Shown here piece after piece: positions 31,755 to 44,581 of a stretch of DNA of 64,000 nucleotides. The notes under the pieces were generated by a model. The model ran no database searches and was not told where the DNA came from. It saw nothing but the letters and a program-made list of their open reading frames with translations. Numbering within the stretch: position 1 is the first letter of the stretch; the number at the start of each line of letters is the position of its first letter. The stretch comes from Heterostelium album PN500 (lineage: Eukaryota > Evosea > Eumycetozoa > Acytosteliales > Acytosteliaceae): NCBI RefSeq assembly GCF_000004825.1, contig NW_008805066.1:744001-808000 (forward strand), in the 5' to 3' direction. The position numbers and the translations under genes were made by a program.

Positions 31755-34700
31755 TTATTGGTTTGTAATATTTTTACTTCCAGAAGTTGCTGGAAGCTTT
31801 ACAATTGGCTGGATCTTTTTGTAGGATGTTGGTGGTGAAAAAGAAGTTGTCTTATTATTATTGTTATTATTATTATTATTATTGTCATTATTATTATTTT
31901 TACTAAAATTACTTGGTGAAGTATTAATTGGTTCTGATTTTGGTGGTGAAATACAAGATTGTTGTCCTGGTGGTGAAGTTGGTTGATTGTCAATCTTGTT
32001 GATACTGGTGATTCGGGTTGTGCCCATGAGTGGCGCCGTAATACTTTGTTTCAGTCTGTTGGGAATAGGCTTGATGGTGTTGTTGAAATAGTGGTGATGG
32101 TGGTGAGAGTTGGTTGTCGAGCTGCGGAGTTGATGTTCCGATACTGATTTCTTGAGAAGTCCGTCGAGTTCTGACGGGTTAAAATTCGGATGAAAGTTGT
32201 CGTTCATGCTGAGTGTTGAGTTGGAGCGTGAACTCAGTGCAGAGACGGCGGCACTGCTCATATAGGAAGAGGTATCACTAAACTCCTCTTCGTTCGATGA
32301 GAGTGAGAATGGAATGCCCGAAGTGTCAGTTGAGAGCGTTGAGAATGTATTGGTTACGGTCTTGCCTGTGTTCTCCTCTGTGGTTGGGCTGGTGCTGGCA
32401 CTAGCAGCGGTGGTAATGGGAATCGGTTCGGTCTCGAGATCTTTCGGTGAAGTGGCACTCGATGGCGGAGCCGAATAAGTGTTTACACGGAATGCAGATA
32501 TTCTCTTTGTTTTCTGACGATCCGGTGCTGACATTTCCCATTTTCTCCATGAGGGTGAAGGAGTTGGCGAAGTCGTTCCAATGGGCGACCCAGTTCCACT
32601 CGAGAGAGAACTACTAATCTCCTCATCGGTGTTCGACTTGGAATCGGATTCCGAATCATTGTTATTGTTGTTTAGATCTGGAGGTTGTATTATCATACTA
32701 CTGGTAAGTGATAAAGCTGCGGTAACTGGTGGTGACATGCTCGAAGATGTCGCCGGAACATTGGAAGCGGTAGGGGAAGCCGCTTCAAAAACCTCAAAAA
32801 TACCATCGGCTTTCATCCGATCTCTTATTTGTGTGAGTTCCTGGTGAATCTCTGTAAATGTTGGTCTGGAATCGGGGTTGCTATCCCAACAACGCTTGAT
32901 AATACTGGCGAGTTCCGGCGGACAATTGTCTGGAATCGGCAGACGATACGCTTCCTCGAGAACCATATTGACCCATTCGATCTGTTGTTTATCGTGATAG
33001 GGTATCTCACGTGCAAAACACTCCCACAACAACATACCAAACGAAAAGACATCGGCTTTCTGTGAGTATTCCGTTGAACCTTTCAGCACTTCCACTGCCA
33101 TGTAGCAGGCAGTACCCGCTCCTTTTGTCATACGTCGCGGATCGACTATTCTACACAGCCCAAAGTCGCATACTCTCACATTCCAATCGTCGTCAATCAG
33201 GAGATTACCTGACTTTAGATCACGATGAATGATTCCCAGAGAGTGTAGATATTCCATGCCGGCTGCCGCCTGAATTGCAAAGTGAACGATCTTGTAGTTT
33301 GAGAGTGGTACTTCCTTTGAGTGTATCAAATGATTGAGTGATCCACGCGACAAGTAGTCACAGACGATAAACATCTTGCTGTGTTGCGGACTTCCACCGA
33401 TACAATGAAGTATATTCGGGTGTTGAAGAACGGTGAGCAAAGTTCCTTCCGTGTGATACTCACGCTCGTCAAAAGCAAGATTATCCTCATTGTAATACTT
33501 GATTGCCACAACATGGCCATTCCAAGTTCCTTTCCAAACGGTTCCGGAAACACCGTGTCCAAGTTCCGAACCGAAACTCACCTCCTGATAAGCGATCGGT
33601 TTGATAATCGATATCTTTCGACTCTTTGCATTCTCAAGCAGATGTCTGAGGAATATCTTTCCACCGCCATTGACAATCTTGGTGTTGTACTTATCGCTAT
33701 TACTAGCGATGTGTCCGAGAATGCTGCATATCGACGAGGTGTTACTGGAACATGTCTTACCGTTGGCGCCACTGCCATTCAGCGAGATCAACTGTTGCTG
33801 TTGTTGGTGTAGCAGCTGTAGTAGTTTATCGATACCATCGGAACCGATCGACTCCACACAGGAGCGGTCGTACTCACAGAGATTGGAGATGCTGTTGATG
33901 ATGAACGGTATCTCCACGCTCGAACTATCGTAGATGGCAGACATCAGAAAATTGATAACGCCATTCATAATTAAATTCTTTTTACAGGTATCGTTCGGGG
34001 ACTGTGTGATTAACATGATCGAACGGAACGACTCGACGCGGGTCGAGCAGTTGTGGCACAGCACAAATTGTTTGATGAGCGCCAAGCCATTGCCCATACT
34101 GAATCGTTCGTGAATCTTGAGTGATGAGGTAGTATACAACATATTGGAAATCGTCAGAGACAAGTAGAATGTGTGGTCGGATTCCTCCGAAAATATCTGT
34201 GAGTAGGAAAATGAATAGTCAATCGATTGATCGGACTGGAAAAACGAATGGATATTCGATTCCCACTGATAAAACATGGGAACCTCTAACAGCTGACATG
34301 GATCTGATGGTGCAATTAAATCCAAGAATCCATTATTAAATAAATATATACAGATTTGTTCTAAAAACAATAATATTATTAATATTGATATTATAGTGTT
34401 ACTTTAAAAATTGATTATTTTACTTACCATTTCTACAAAAATTAGAAAATGATTTATAAATTAAAACTTTAAGAGAAAGATCTGAAGTTGCTGATTTCAA
34501 GAGATCCAATAAACATGTTATTAACTTTATACTTGATTCTTTCTTTGTATCAACTAATTGAAATTACAATTATTAATATTGGACGATTCATTTGTTAACA
34601 ATAAATATAATATGCAACTTACAGGATGATGAAAGATTAGATACAGCTCTGACTGCACATTTCTTTGTGATGTTATCTTTTGATTGTAGCATGGTTATCA

Positions 34701-36050
34701 ATATCTCTTTGATGTCTTCCACTGAGAATCGATCTAGATCGTTATTTAGATTCTCAGAAAGCTGACACAGCACAATGGAGCAAGATCTGATGCAATCGGG
34801 ATGCTCCGATTGCGAGAGCATCGATATGAGACCGATGCTACATTCCTCGTAGAATCGACTGAGAAACGCCTTGTTTGAGATCAAGATACTCAGTGAACTC
34901 GAGATGAATCTACGCAGCTCCATAAACGATGTCCAATTGTCGAGTGAAACAATCTTGAAGAAAAACTCGATTCCATACTCTCGTAACACTCGCTCCTTGT
35001 TCTTGTCCAACTCCAACAGCCTCGCTAGCACGCCTGTTATATGTACCTGAATGGTCGGATCCGGATAGAACATCAAATTAATGAGATTCTCAATTCCGAA
35101 TGCAAACAGATGATCCAACGTCGAATCTTTCTTTGAAATCATTGTTATCAACTCTACAGTCTCCTCTATCCATTCATTTGAAAATGCTAATTCCTTTAAT
35201 TTCGGATTCAATTCTAAACAAACAAAAAGCAATTAGTAAAGTGTGATTGAAAAAAAACTACTAAACATTCATTCGACTTTACCATCAATAATTATACATG
35301 GAAAAGGTGATCCACAAATATGATTATCTTCAATTCTGATGCTGATAGAATATTCACCAGATGACATTGGTGAGAGTGTGAGCATTGAGTAATCTGATTT
35401 TCGCTGCTCGTAGATATATGGCATCTTTCGAGTGTCCACAGTCGACTTTAGCTTGGTAATATCGATTTGGAACGGTAGACTGGAGGTGGAGTTGATCAGT
35501 GCACCGTTCGGTCCCACTCTGTATAGCTTGATCTTGTATTTCATCCCACAGATTCCTCTGTACAAGCCTTTGCCAATGGCAAAGCAAATCTCTGGATTTA
35601 TCTTTTTCGACACACTCGGATTCTTGCTGTTCATCACTAGAAACTCAATGGGATTCTCTTTCTCTAGAACCTCCAGCTGAACCTCTGACAGCTCTTCGAT
35701 TGGATAGTCTTTAATTAATTTATAACTTCTAAGTGCTTGTGAATACAACTAAATAAATAAATAAATAATAATAACAATGTTAATAATTGTATATAAACAA
35801 TCAATATATATAATATATTTATATTTACATTTGCAGTTGCTTTTGGTGCATTTTCATCTCTAACTTTAATAAATAACTGTTGTTTTGAAGGTGGAACTAG
35901 AAATTCGCCAAATATCAAGGTTTTCAACATCCAGATCGATTGATTTGGCCGTACCTCTATAAATGCTTTCTTTTTCGATTCACTTACAACCAATATTGCA
36001 TTGGACTCATCGGGTTGAGTCTTTGTAACTAACTCTATCATAATCCTCAT
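31755..36050 (-). CDS. TKL-family protein kinase with filamin-type domain and ARM-like helices
   Basis: Exons 35829-36050, 35283-35748, 34623-35213, 34428-34553 and 31755-34360 join in frame to about 1336 residues. The first exon resembles a ubiquitin-like/RA-type fold. The second ends with GEYSISIRIEDNHICGSPF, the hallmark end of a filamin/ABP280 Ig repeat. Exons 3-5 give armadillo-like helical repeats (VLARLLELDKNKERVL, SIVLCQLSENL, AVRAVSNLSS). The kinase domain follows at about residues 730-1000: glycine loop GSELGHGVSG, VAIK, HRDLKSGNLL, DFGL and a TKL-style substrate loop. Its activation-loop end reads GTACYMAVEVL, where most kinases have APE. All catalytic residues are present, so it is probably active. 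The tail is Ser/Pro-rich with SPP/SPT sites and a terminal Asn run. Filamin-domain kinases occur in dictyostelids; I assign no specific name. Confidence 0.82.
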
Positions 36051-37787
36051 TTTTATATAATTATTTTCTTTGTATATATTATTTTATTATTATTATTATT
36101 TATATTTATAATTCTACTCCTATAATTATTATTATTATTATTATTCTAATAATAAATGCTAAAACTAGATGATTGGATAAAAACTGATGATGACTATTTA
36201 TATCGCTGTTACTTTACTGGTGGTGGTTTTGTTTTTTTTTTTGTTTTTCAGCAAATGATCGGACTAAAAAAAAACTTAAATAATTGGGCTAAAGTGGAAA
36301 TTGATCAATTCCAAAAATAAATTAAAAAAAAAAACAAAAGGTGTTTTAGTGATTTTGTTTTTTTTTTTTTGGGATGCAAGATGATGATTCAAAATAATGA
36401 GAATCTTTAACAATTGAGAAAGTGTGTGTTTTGCTGGTGATGATGATGTAAAAACTTAAAGAATCTTTTACTTTAAATGTTTAAATATTTATGGAAATGT
36501 AATTTGAAGATTCAAAAATAAAAAACTAACTAAACTAAACTAAACTAGTTGTTTATGAAATAAAAAGAATAGAGAAACGAAATTAAAGAAAAAGAATAAG
36601 TTCTCAATTATTTCCTTTCTTTTTTTACAAAAAAAAAAAACTACTATTATACTATATTACTAAAAATGTGTTATTACTATTACTCTTTTGTTATTATTAT
36701 TATTATGTTATTACTGATTGATTTATTATTATTACTACTATTATTCTAGATTATTTAAACTATATAATATTTAAACTATAATATTATATAAATCTAAACT
36801 TCTATCAATATATATTGTTATCATTACTTGTTTGTTGAGGTACTGATTTAAAACTGAAATGATTGATTGAGTTATTGAATGATTTGATACTAAATTGATT
36901 GATTGATTGATTGAGTATAGATGGAACTGTCAAAAGATGTCAGTTTTGATAAGATGGCTGCCTGCTTGGTTTGTGTTCTGTTGTTGTGTTGTGACTGACT
37001 GATGATTGATGGGTATATAAGAAAGGGAAAGCTAAAGAATCAAAAACCAGCCAATCGTTTTTTTGTTTGCTATTGCTATTGCTGATGATACTGTACTACT
37101 AATACCAATACTATTTGTTGTTGTGTGGTGTTTTCACCAATCAATCCACACTCTCAAGAAATGAATAATTAACCAAAACTGAACTGAACTAAATAATTGA
37201 TTTGGATTGGGTAACTCTTTAAGATATATAAAAAATAAAAAAAAAAGTGTCGTGTGTGTGTGTTTGTGTTATTTATTTGAGGTGGGAGTGGAGTTTGAGA
37301 TGAGAGGTCCTAAAAAAACCAAACACTTTTTTTTTTTTTTAAAAAAACTTATTGCAAAACTGTATTTGGTTATTTTTTGCTTTTTTTTTTACAACAAACA
37401 AATTAATGGTCGCCCTTTTTTGATCAATAAATCGTGTGAAATTTATTTTTTAAATTATGATTAATGATTTTTATTGTTGAAAAAAAATATAATTAAAATC
37501 AAAAAATAAAAAAAAACAACAAAAACAAAAAAAAACAAAAAAAGAAACCAAAAATTAAAATAATGTGATGATAATGGGTTTCATATAGTTAAAAAAAGCT
37601 TTTTTGAAAAACAATGAAAAAATCACATCACAATTTAAATCAAAGATGAAAAGATATTTTTATTTCCTTGATTTTTTGTTTTGCAGATGAAGTGTCATAT
37701 AACCACAACGATGACAAAGAGAGTAAGTGTTTCTCACATGGGTTATGTGTGTTGCTGTGAGAAAATAAAACAATATTTTGACGATGC
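36051..37787. other. 1.7-kb very AT-rich intergenic region
   Basis: No gene can be supported. The region is dense in long A or T homopolymers, has TGATTGATTGATTGA and CTAAACTAAACTAAAC short tandem repeats, and one TATATAAG motif near 37014. Open frames here are homopolymer artefacts. Confidence 0.6.
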
Positions 37788-39261
37788 CTACATAAAATCG
37801 TCACCATCAGCATCTTGCTGTTTCTTTGTTGTTGAGAATTTCAGTGCACCGCCCTCGGCCACATCAATTTTTATACCAAGTTTGTCGAGCTCATCGTTGT
37901 TGGCAACACCTTGCATTCGAAGTTGTTCAATGACTCCTTGATTTTCTTCATTCTCTTCACACAGATTACGAATTGCAAAAACTGACCATTCTTTAATATC
38001 TATAAAAAATAAATTAGAATTAAAATTAATATTTAATAAATATAAATAATTTAATAAATTAAAATAGATTTGAACATCAACATTATTTTTTTATATATTG
38101 ATTCAATTCATTTCAACACAATTCAATGGTGGTGAGTAACTATGAATTGAAAATTGAATCTCTATCATCATGATATTAAATGTTGACTATCTTGAATTGT
38201 TTTTGCGAAAGTATGATAGTTTGGTGAATCCATTATTGGATATCGAGAACAGGAGATGAGTGATGGTGATTAGATATTTTGGTTTGTTTTATCATAAAAA
38301 TCTGACAATCAAAAAAAATAAAAAAATAAAAAAACAAAAAAAAACACAAAATACTAAAAAAAAAAAATCGTGAACTCTTTGCAAATGAAAGATTTAAGAG
38401 AATAGAGAGAGTTGTTGGATAGTCTAACTTACACATATTCTTTGGGTCTATTTTGCAGTGATTTAGGATCAATTGGATTCCACTTAATTCACGAATCTTG
38501 ATTTACAAACGGAAATTTTATAATAATAGAGAAAAGAAAAGAAAAAGAGAAGAAAAAGATATTTGTTTTAGTATGTTGTTTTTGTTTGTTGTTGTTGTTG
38601 ATTTGTCAACAAATTAATTATAAAACATCGGAGAATGAATCATAATTAATGTGTTTTTTGTTTTGTTTGTTTGTTTGATTGTAGTAAATAAATAATAATA
38701 ACTAATTGTTATTGTTATTGTTATCTTTTTGTTTGTTATTAAAACATACCTCATCTTGATTTCTCTTGTTTCTGAATGCAAGATTTCCAAGGATCTTGAT
38801 AATCTCTACTTTGAAACCTTTGTCTTTCGACTTGGTGTCGGGATCGGATGTCTGTGATCTCAGACTGTGATCGATCTCCGGGTTGCTGTGGAGAGTACCA
38901 ACGCAGATGGCAATGAGACCCTTCTTTCGGAGCATAGTGTTCAGGTCTTCCTGCTTGAATGCATGTAGCTGCGGCACTATCTGAAGCATCTCATCGGTGT
39001 AGCAAGTGACATTTGCGAATATCTTAAAGATAAAGTAGATCGCACCAAAGTCATGCTCGTTCAATCTGGTCATCGTCGAGGTCAACTCTGACTTTTTCTT
39101 AAAGTCGATATTATAGAGAATGGACAGCTCCGACACCAAGTATTCACAACACTTCACACTGATGACGGCATCACAGTCCGGTACAAAGTCCTTTACATTC
39201 TTTTGCTTGTTAACCATAGCATCAAGTAAATTCAACAAACTAATTTGATACTTATTTGATC

Positions 39262-39300
<39 letters not shown>

Positions 39301-40438
39301 TAATAAGTTAGTTAGTTACATTCCTTTTTTTTTCTTTTTGATATTGCTCACTAAAGAAACAACAACATTACCTTCCCTCTAAATGATCTGGTTCTTCTTC
39401 TTCATCACGATCATTACTTCCTATTGGATTGTCATCATCATCATTGTTGTTGTTGTTGTTATTCGTATCATTCTCATTGTCATTGGATGATATTTGACCT
39501 TGGAATATTGGATGATTACGAATGTCTTTGAGTTGTGGTGTGGTAATGGCAAAGTTCTCGTCACCGAACAGTTTGTAGAGATCTACGAACTTCTCTGCTT
39601 GATAGAGACACTTGAAGATGAGATAACTCCAGTGGAATAGCTGGTCGTGTTCATCAGTGTCCTGATCGAATCTCTCTATCGTGCAAAGCACTTCTTCTAA
39701 AACAGACTTTCCAAGTGCGCTATTCACCACCACCAAGTCATCGATTCTCTCTGTTGAATTCAAAATCAAATTATAAATCAACATATGAACCAATTGTAAT
39801 CTATTTGCATTATCCTTATTATTCTTTAATAGCAAGCTACACACATACATAACTTTAAAGTTAGTAACTACTACCGCTTTTCAAAAACACACACATTAAT
39901 CATTAACTTACTCTATTACATTAACTTTGAATAGATTTCTCCAGAGTGTTGTTTGGGTGTTTTGATTGGAGGCGATTGTATTGATTAGGAGTTGCATGAT
40001 GGCTATGAAAACGATGTCATTTTCATTGTCGGTCGTTGCTTGTAGTTGTGCCAACAACCATTGTGCAGTGTTATCATCGCTGAGAATACGCTCTTGATTC
40101 AAGGGTAGATGCGCACATAGATTTCTTAGTAATCTAAGTGATAGTAGCTTTTGTTTATTTGAAACAACACCATCAACATCTATCATCAAACTCTTTATCA
40201 ACAAATTTATAGTATTTGTTTCATTTCCAATATATTCTCTTTAAATAAAAATAATTAATATCTATATTGTTAAATTTATATATAAATATATTATTTGTTT
40301 ATTTAGTTACCTTGAGCTTAATTCTTTAGATAATAAAAGCAATTCAGTTAGATTCGATATGATTAATTCTCCATTTTCGTTGTTATTATTATTCAATTGA
40401 TTTAATAATGATAATGTAATTTCTTGAAGTTTACTCAT
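37788..40438 (-). CDS. atxn10: Ataxin-10 homologue
   Basis: Six exons (40311-40438, 39912-40238, 39372-39836, 38750-39239, 38433-38496, 37788-37999) close exactly to 561 residues. The C-terminal module FKVEIIKILGNLAF-RNKRNQDE-IRELSGIQLILNHCKIDP, then IKEWSVFAIRNLCEENEENQ, is the conserved Atx10 homology domain. The rest is armadillo-like helices with Asn- and Glu-rich loops (DNENDTNNNNNNNDDDDN). Ataxin-10 is a cytosolic scaffold linked to cytokinesis and, in animals, to O-GlcNAc transferase and septins; the role in amoebae is less defined. The exon 4-5 and 5-6 introns (about 250 and 430 nt) are long for this window. A (TA)n microsatellite lies in the exon 3-4 intron. Confidence 0.85.
39263..39296. 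repeat. (TA)n microsatellite
   Basis: About 17 TA units within an intron of the ataxin-10 gene. Confidence 0.9.
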
Positions 40439-40689
40439 TGAAATGATTGAAATTTCCAATTAGAAATTTGACTTTTTTGTTTATCTATTTATATATTATA
40501 AATATAATATATATCTATGAGATGATAATGATTGTGAAAAAAACAAATGGTTTTGATGTTGTTTGTTCAATAAAGAGGTGTGATTTGTTAAATTCGAGAA
40601 AATTTAAAGATTTATTATGAAATATTTGATTTTTATTTTTATTTTTTTATGACAACGATGAAAAAAAGGTTGAATCGATTTTGATAGAT

Positions 40690-41310
40690 CTAACATGACT
40701 CTACAATATTACCATATTTATTACCATAGAAATTGGTACATGATAACATCATGTTGTAGGTTGCACAACCCGGTGTACATTTAATCTCATAGGATTGGCC
40801 GTGGTAGCAATTGAATACTGCGACTTGGTTGTCGTAGTAGATCTTGGTGTTGTTGGTGGCATACCAGTAGAACTGTGGATTACCGAAGCAATTCTGGTCA
40901 CCCGGTGCATAGGTGGTCTGTCTGTGTCCATACTCTGGAATGTAGGGTGGATTGACGACGACGCTGATCTTCACGTAGTTGTTGGCTTCGACCCAGTTGT
41001 TCCAGACCAAGTTTGGTGCCTGATAGCAGTAGTTCGATACGAAATCACGGTCGCTATACGAAACACGGTCCTTACACGCGGTGTCAGAGTATTGGTACAT
41101 GGTGGCATTCGAGTGATCGCTGCTCAACTCCACAGTGTAGAAGGTCTGATCGATGGCAAAGCACTGTCCCACAACCAAACTGAACCCAATTCCCTCACTC
41201 TGGCCCGAACAATCAGCTTGTGAATATGGTGTCATCTCCAAGTAGGTAACCGATTGAACGGTTCCAACAACCAACAGTAAAATACATAATGAAATAATAG
41301 TTTTATTCAT
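40690..41310 (-). CDS. Secreted cysteine-rich protein of unknown function
   Basis: A single exon of about 206 residues from the preferred start at 41310 (MNKTIISLCILLLVVGTVQS, a strong signal peptide); a Met four codons upstream is also possible. The mature part is rich in Tyr, Asn and Cys, with about ten cysteines that could form disulfides (DCSGQSEGIG, CYQAP, NCFGNPQFYWYATNN, FNCYHGQSYEIKCTPGC) and several N-glycosylation sites. No transmembrane or GPI signal follows. I recognise the general layout of dictyostelid small secreted proteins but no named family. Confidence 0.7.
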   Translation of the reverse strand: MNKTIISLCILLLVVGTVQSVTYLEMTPYSQADCSGQSEGIGFSLVVGQCFAIDQTFYTVELSSDHSNATMYQYSDTACKDRVSYSDRDFVSNYCYQAPNLVWNNWVEANNYVKISVVVNPPYIPEYGHRQTTYAPGDQNCFGNPQFYWYATNNTKIYYDNQVAVFNCYHGQSYEIKCTPGCATYNMMLSCTNFYGNKYGNIVESC

Positions 41311-41322
41311 TTCTTTCAACAA

Positions 41323-42026
41323 TGTGTGTTTGTACGAAAAGTTAAAATAACTAATGATTTGATTAGTGTTTTTCGAATTGCTTTTTAAAGGATGGTAATG
41401 GTCTGGATACTAAAAAAAAAAAACTAATTTTACTTAAAATTTTGTGTAAAAAACCAAGATTTTTATTGATTTTGCAAAGTATCTCGTGAAATATCTAAAT
41501 TTTTTGTAAAAATTATTCTTTTTACACTTTAATTTTAAAGACCATTAAAATATTATATGGTTTTGTAGTGAAAGAAGAAAAATTATCAGACACTCTTTAT
41601 CTTATTGACCAGAGAATTTATGCAATTTCAATTAAATTATTAATGTCCTGACATAAAATATTTAAATTTTAACTCGTTTACAAGATATTAAATAAAAACA
41701 ATCTTTGAGAAACTTGTTTTCAAAAGTTCTATAATTAATTATCAAAGATCAAGGAAAATTATCTTTTTTATAAGAGAATGGGTTGACAATAACTAACATG
41801 AACTCAATGTTTTCTGCTATATTTCAAAGATATAATTCGATTTCGATTTGCTTCATTTACTTTTCAAAATAGAAATGGGACTTTTTGCAATAATGTTTGA
41901 TTAAATTATTATTCAAAATATTATTAAAATGAATAAAATGATCGTAAAAGGTTATTCATCTTTAATTTAATATTTTTTAAGATTATTTTATTCTATTAAC
42001 AATTGTTTAGGAATAAAAATTATTTA
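41323..42026. other. AT-rich intergenic region
   Basis: About 700 bp with no gene. It includes the promoter of the secreted protein gene on the minus strand and the 3' flank of the B-box-family gene. Confidence 0.5.
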
Positions 42027-43792
42027 TTATAAAGTAATTGAGGTAGATGCAGTCCATCCTCTATTTTGATTAATATTTCTAAAGAATGGTTCGCATTGAT
42101 TGGATTCGATTGAATATTTGAAATTACAGTCCGGTGAGGCACCAAATGTATAGATATAACTTGATGTTGGTGATTCTCGATGATACATAACAAATAAATA
42201 CTGTCCATTAGTGATGGGAATATCATTGAGATTGATTGATTGTTTGGTTTCAACATTGTATTTGATGAATCTTTTGCTTGATATTTCTAAAATAAAGAAA
42301 TTTCCATTGTTATCATGACATGCTGATAATGGTTTAGTATCAATTTGATGATCTGTTATCGTTTTATTGGTCAAGTCGAATTGAAATATCTTATTTTCAC
42401 CGAATGATACTGAATATAATGAACCTTTGAAGATCATCGATGATACTTGCAAACTATACCCAAGTAATTGATGATATGATTCAAATTTCATTGTCTTGAT
42501 GTTGAATCGATCAATTCTATTATTTGAGATGATACCATTCACTAAATAGATATGATCTTGACCATCATAACAAACTGATATATTAGTATCTCCTTTGATT
42601 CCTTCGATATCACCAATATGTTCAATTGATTTCGATTTCATTGATATTTTAATCCATTTACTTTCGTTGGTAGAACCACCGAATATATAGATATATTCAC
42701 CAATTGAAACAATCGACGGGTATGTATGAGAAAATTGATAATCAAACTCCAATTCTTCAATTGAATAGTTGTTTGATGTGTTGATCAGTGTTGCTCCTTT
42801 TAATTTATGCGTTGTGAAAATAAATGATTGATTATTATCATTGTTTGTTATTGTTTTTTTGTGTTCATTGATTCAGTTGATTCAATGATATCAAGTTTAA
42901 TTGATTGTTCAATGATTGAATTCAATTGATTGAAATCAGGTTGTTTGATTGTTAATTTATATGATGATAATGTTAAGTTATTATTTTCTGTGATTGCATC
43001 AGCCAATTTATTGAATTGATTGTTGTATTTATGAATGATATCTAATAATAATGATGTTGTATCATTTGAATGTTGTTCGAGAAGTTCTTCAATATTAAAT
43101 GCATCAAGATGTTCATTGAATAATGTTTGGTTGCTATGATTGATGAATGATTGTAATGATGAACTTGATTGAATTGATTCCATTATTGTTGTTGTTGAAT
43201 ATAATGATGTTGTATCTTCAATCGTTGACACACTGTTAGAACTATAACTATCTTTATTTTTATCATCATTATTACTATCATTACTACTATTGAATTTATT
43301 AAATAACATTATAATATTTATTAAATATTTCAAGTGATTTATATTATTATCGATTTGATTTGTGATTGTATGTTTATCATTGATAATATCTCTTTGTAGT
43401 TTATGTTCTTCTCTGATTAGATATTGATGTAATTGTTCAAAGTGTTCTTTGATTTCATTCTCTGTTGTTGATAATCTTTGATATCTGGATGTCGATGATC
43501 TTAATGATTCCCATAGAGATTTAAGTTTATTATTGATTTGTGAAAAGTTATTACTATTGCTATCACTATTATTTTTACTGTAATCATTTTCATTTTTAAC
43601 TGTTGTGTCAATAATATCATCTAATTTCAATGTACTCAATGAATCCTTGATGTCATCGATATGTTCAAATTGATCGGAATGATCAGGATGATCTTTGCTG
43701 TGACCACTGATACATTTTGAACACATCAAACTATTACATTGATAACAAATGAATTCGTGTGATCTTTGATGATTCAAACATGTAATTGTCAT
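42027..43792 (-). CDS. B-box zinc-finger / kelch-like protein, split by one frameshift
   Basis: The N-terminal frame (42848-43792) starts MTITCLNHQRSHEFICYQCN and has a B-box zinc finger: C-x2-H, C-x2-C, C-x2-C and a final His-rich cluster (SKDHPDHSDQ). A coiled-coil and Asn/Ser-rich middle follow. The C-terminal frame (42027-42752 and upstream) has beta-propeller-like repeats (YIYIFGGS, HIYLVNG, YIYTFGASP). The two meet at a run of seven Ts on the plus strand (42854-42860); adding one base would join them into a protein of about 590 residues, and the plus-strand relative at 51811-53277 has a continuous frame here. This is either a homopolymer sequencing error or a young pseudogene. B-box proteins of this build are an expanded dictyostelid family with no known substrate. 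Confidence 0.75.
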
Positions 43793-44581
43793 TATTAATA
43801 ACTTTCACTTTCTATATTTTAAATACTATTTATTATAATAATTCTATTTTTAATATTTATTGCTATTAGATTTCTTTGATGATTACAAATTAATATAAAT
43901 TGAATTCGATCCAGATCTATAAAAAAAAAACAGAATTTTTGCAACTTTTAAGCCCTTCCTTCCAAAAGGTCAAAGAAATCAATAAAAAAACACATAAAAT
44001 AGATGAAAAGCATCAACAGTTTTGATTAATCTCAAACAGAATTCATCAATAGTTTATTGTAAATGTTCTTTGATTTAATGATATAATTACTTTTTTTTTG
44101 TCTTTTAATATCTTTTCGATGACCTATTAATTTAAAAAAGTTAATTTCTATCGTTTGTAGCAAGCATTAGTTATGGAACGATTTAATGAAATCTAATGAT
44201 GTTTATGCTGTAAGGCTCTTCCGCGTCTGCAGTCTTGTGTTTTTAAATTAGAGTTCTTTCTTATTAATTGTGTGTATTTTACATTAATACTTTAAAAAAA
44301 GTTATCTATATGCTTAGTGAGGAGATATCAATCTCAAACGACTAGTTTGTAACAATTACATCATAACTAACAAATTGATTTAAAAGTTGGTTGCTAACTA
44401 TTGATCCCAAAGAGATTTTAAATTAAGATTGCAACACAACCAAAAAAAGTAAAATAAAAAAAAAACAAAAAAAAATAAAAAAAACAAATATCTAGATAAT
44501 AGAAAATAAATAAATTAAAACAAACACTTTTGTTTAAATATAATATATATAACATCAAGTTGAAGTGATAGAATAAAAAAA
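43793..44581. other. Intergenic region with a possible class I RNA motif
   Basis: The left end is the promoter of the B-box gene, conserved at the copy near 51720-51810. Around 44205-44240 GC content rises and the minus strand reads GAGCCTTACAGCA, close to the 11-nt CCTTACAGCAA signature of dictyostelid class I small RNAs. No upstream DUSE-type motif was found. The rest is AT-rich. Confidence 0.35.

Noticed and set aside
36529-36546. CTAAACTAAACTAAAC as a telomere-like repeat
   Set aside because: Only about three to four units; dictyostelid telomeric repeats are not of this form and the flanks are ordinary spacer.
37207-37464. 85-residue plus-strand frame
   Set aside because: Made of homopolymer codons (poly-Lys, poly-Phe) in an AT-rich spacer; no conserved feature.
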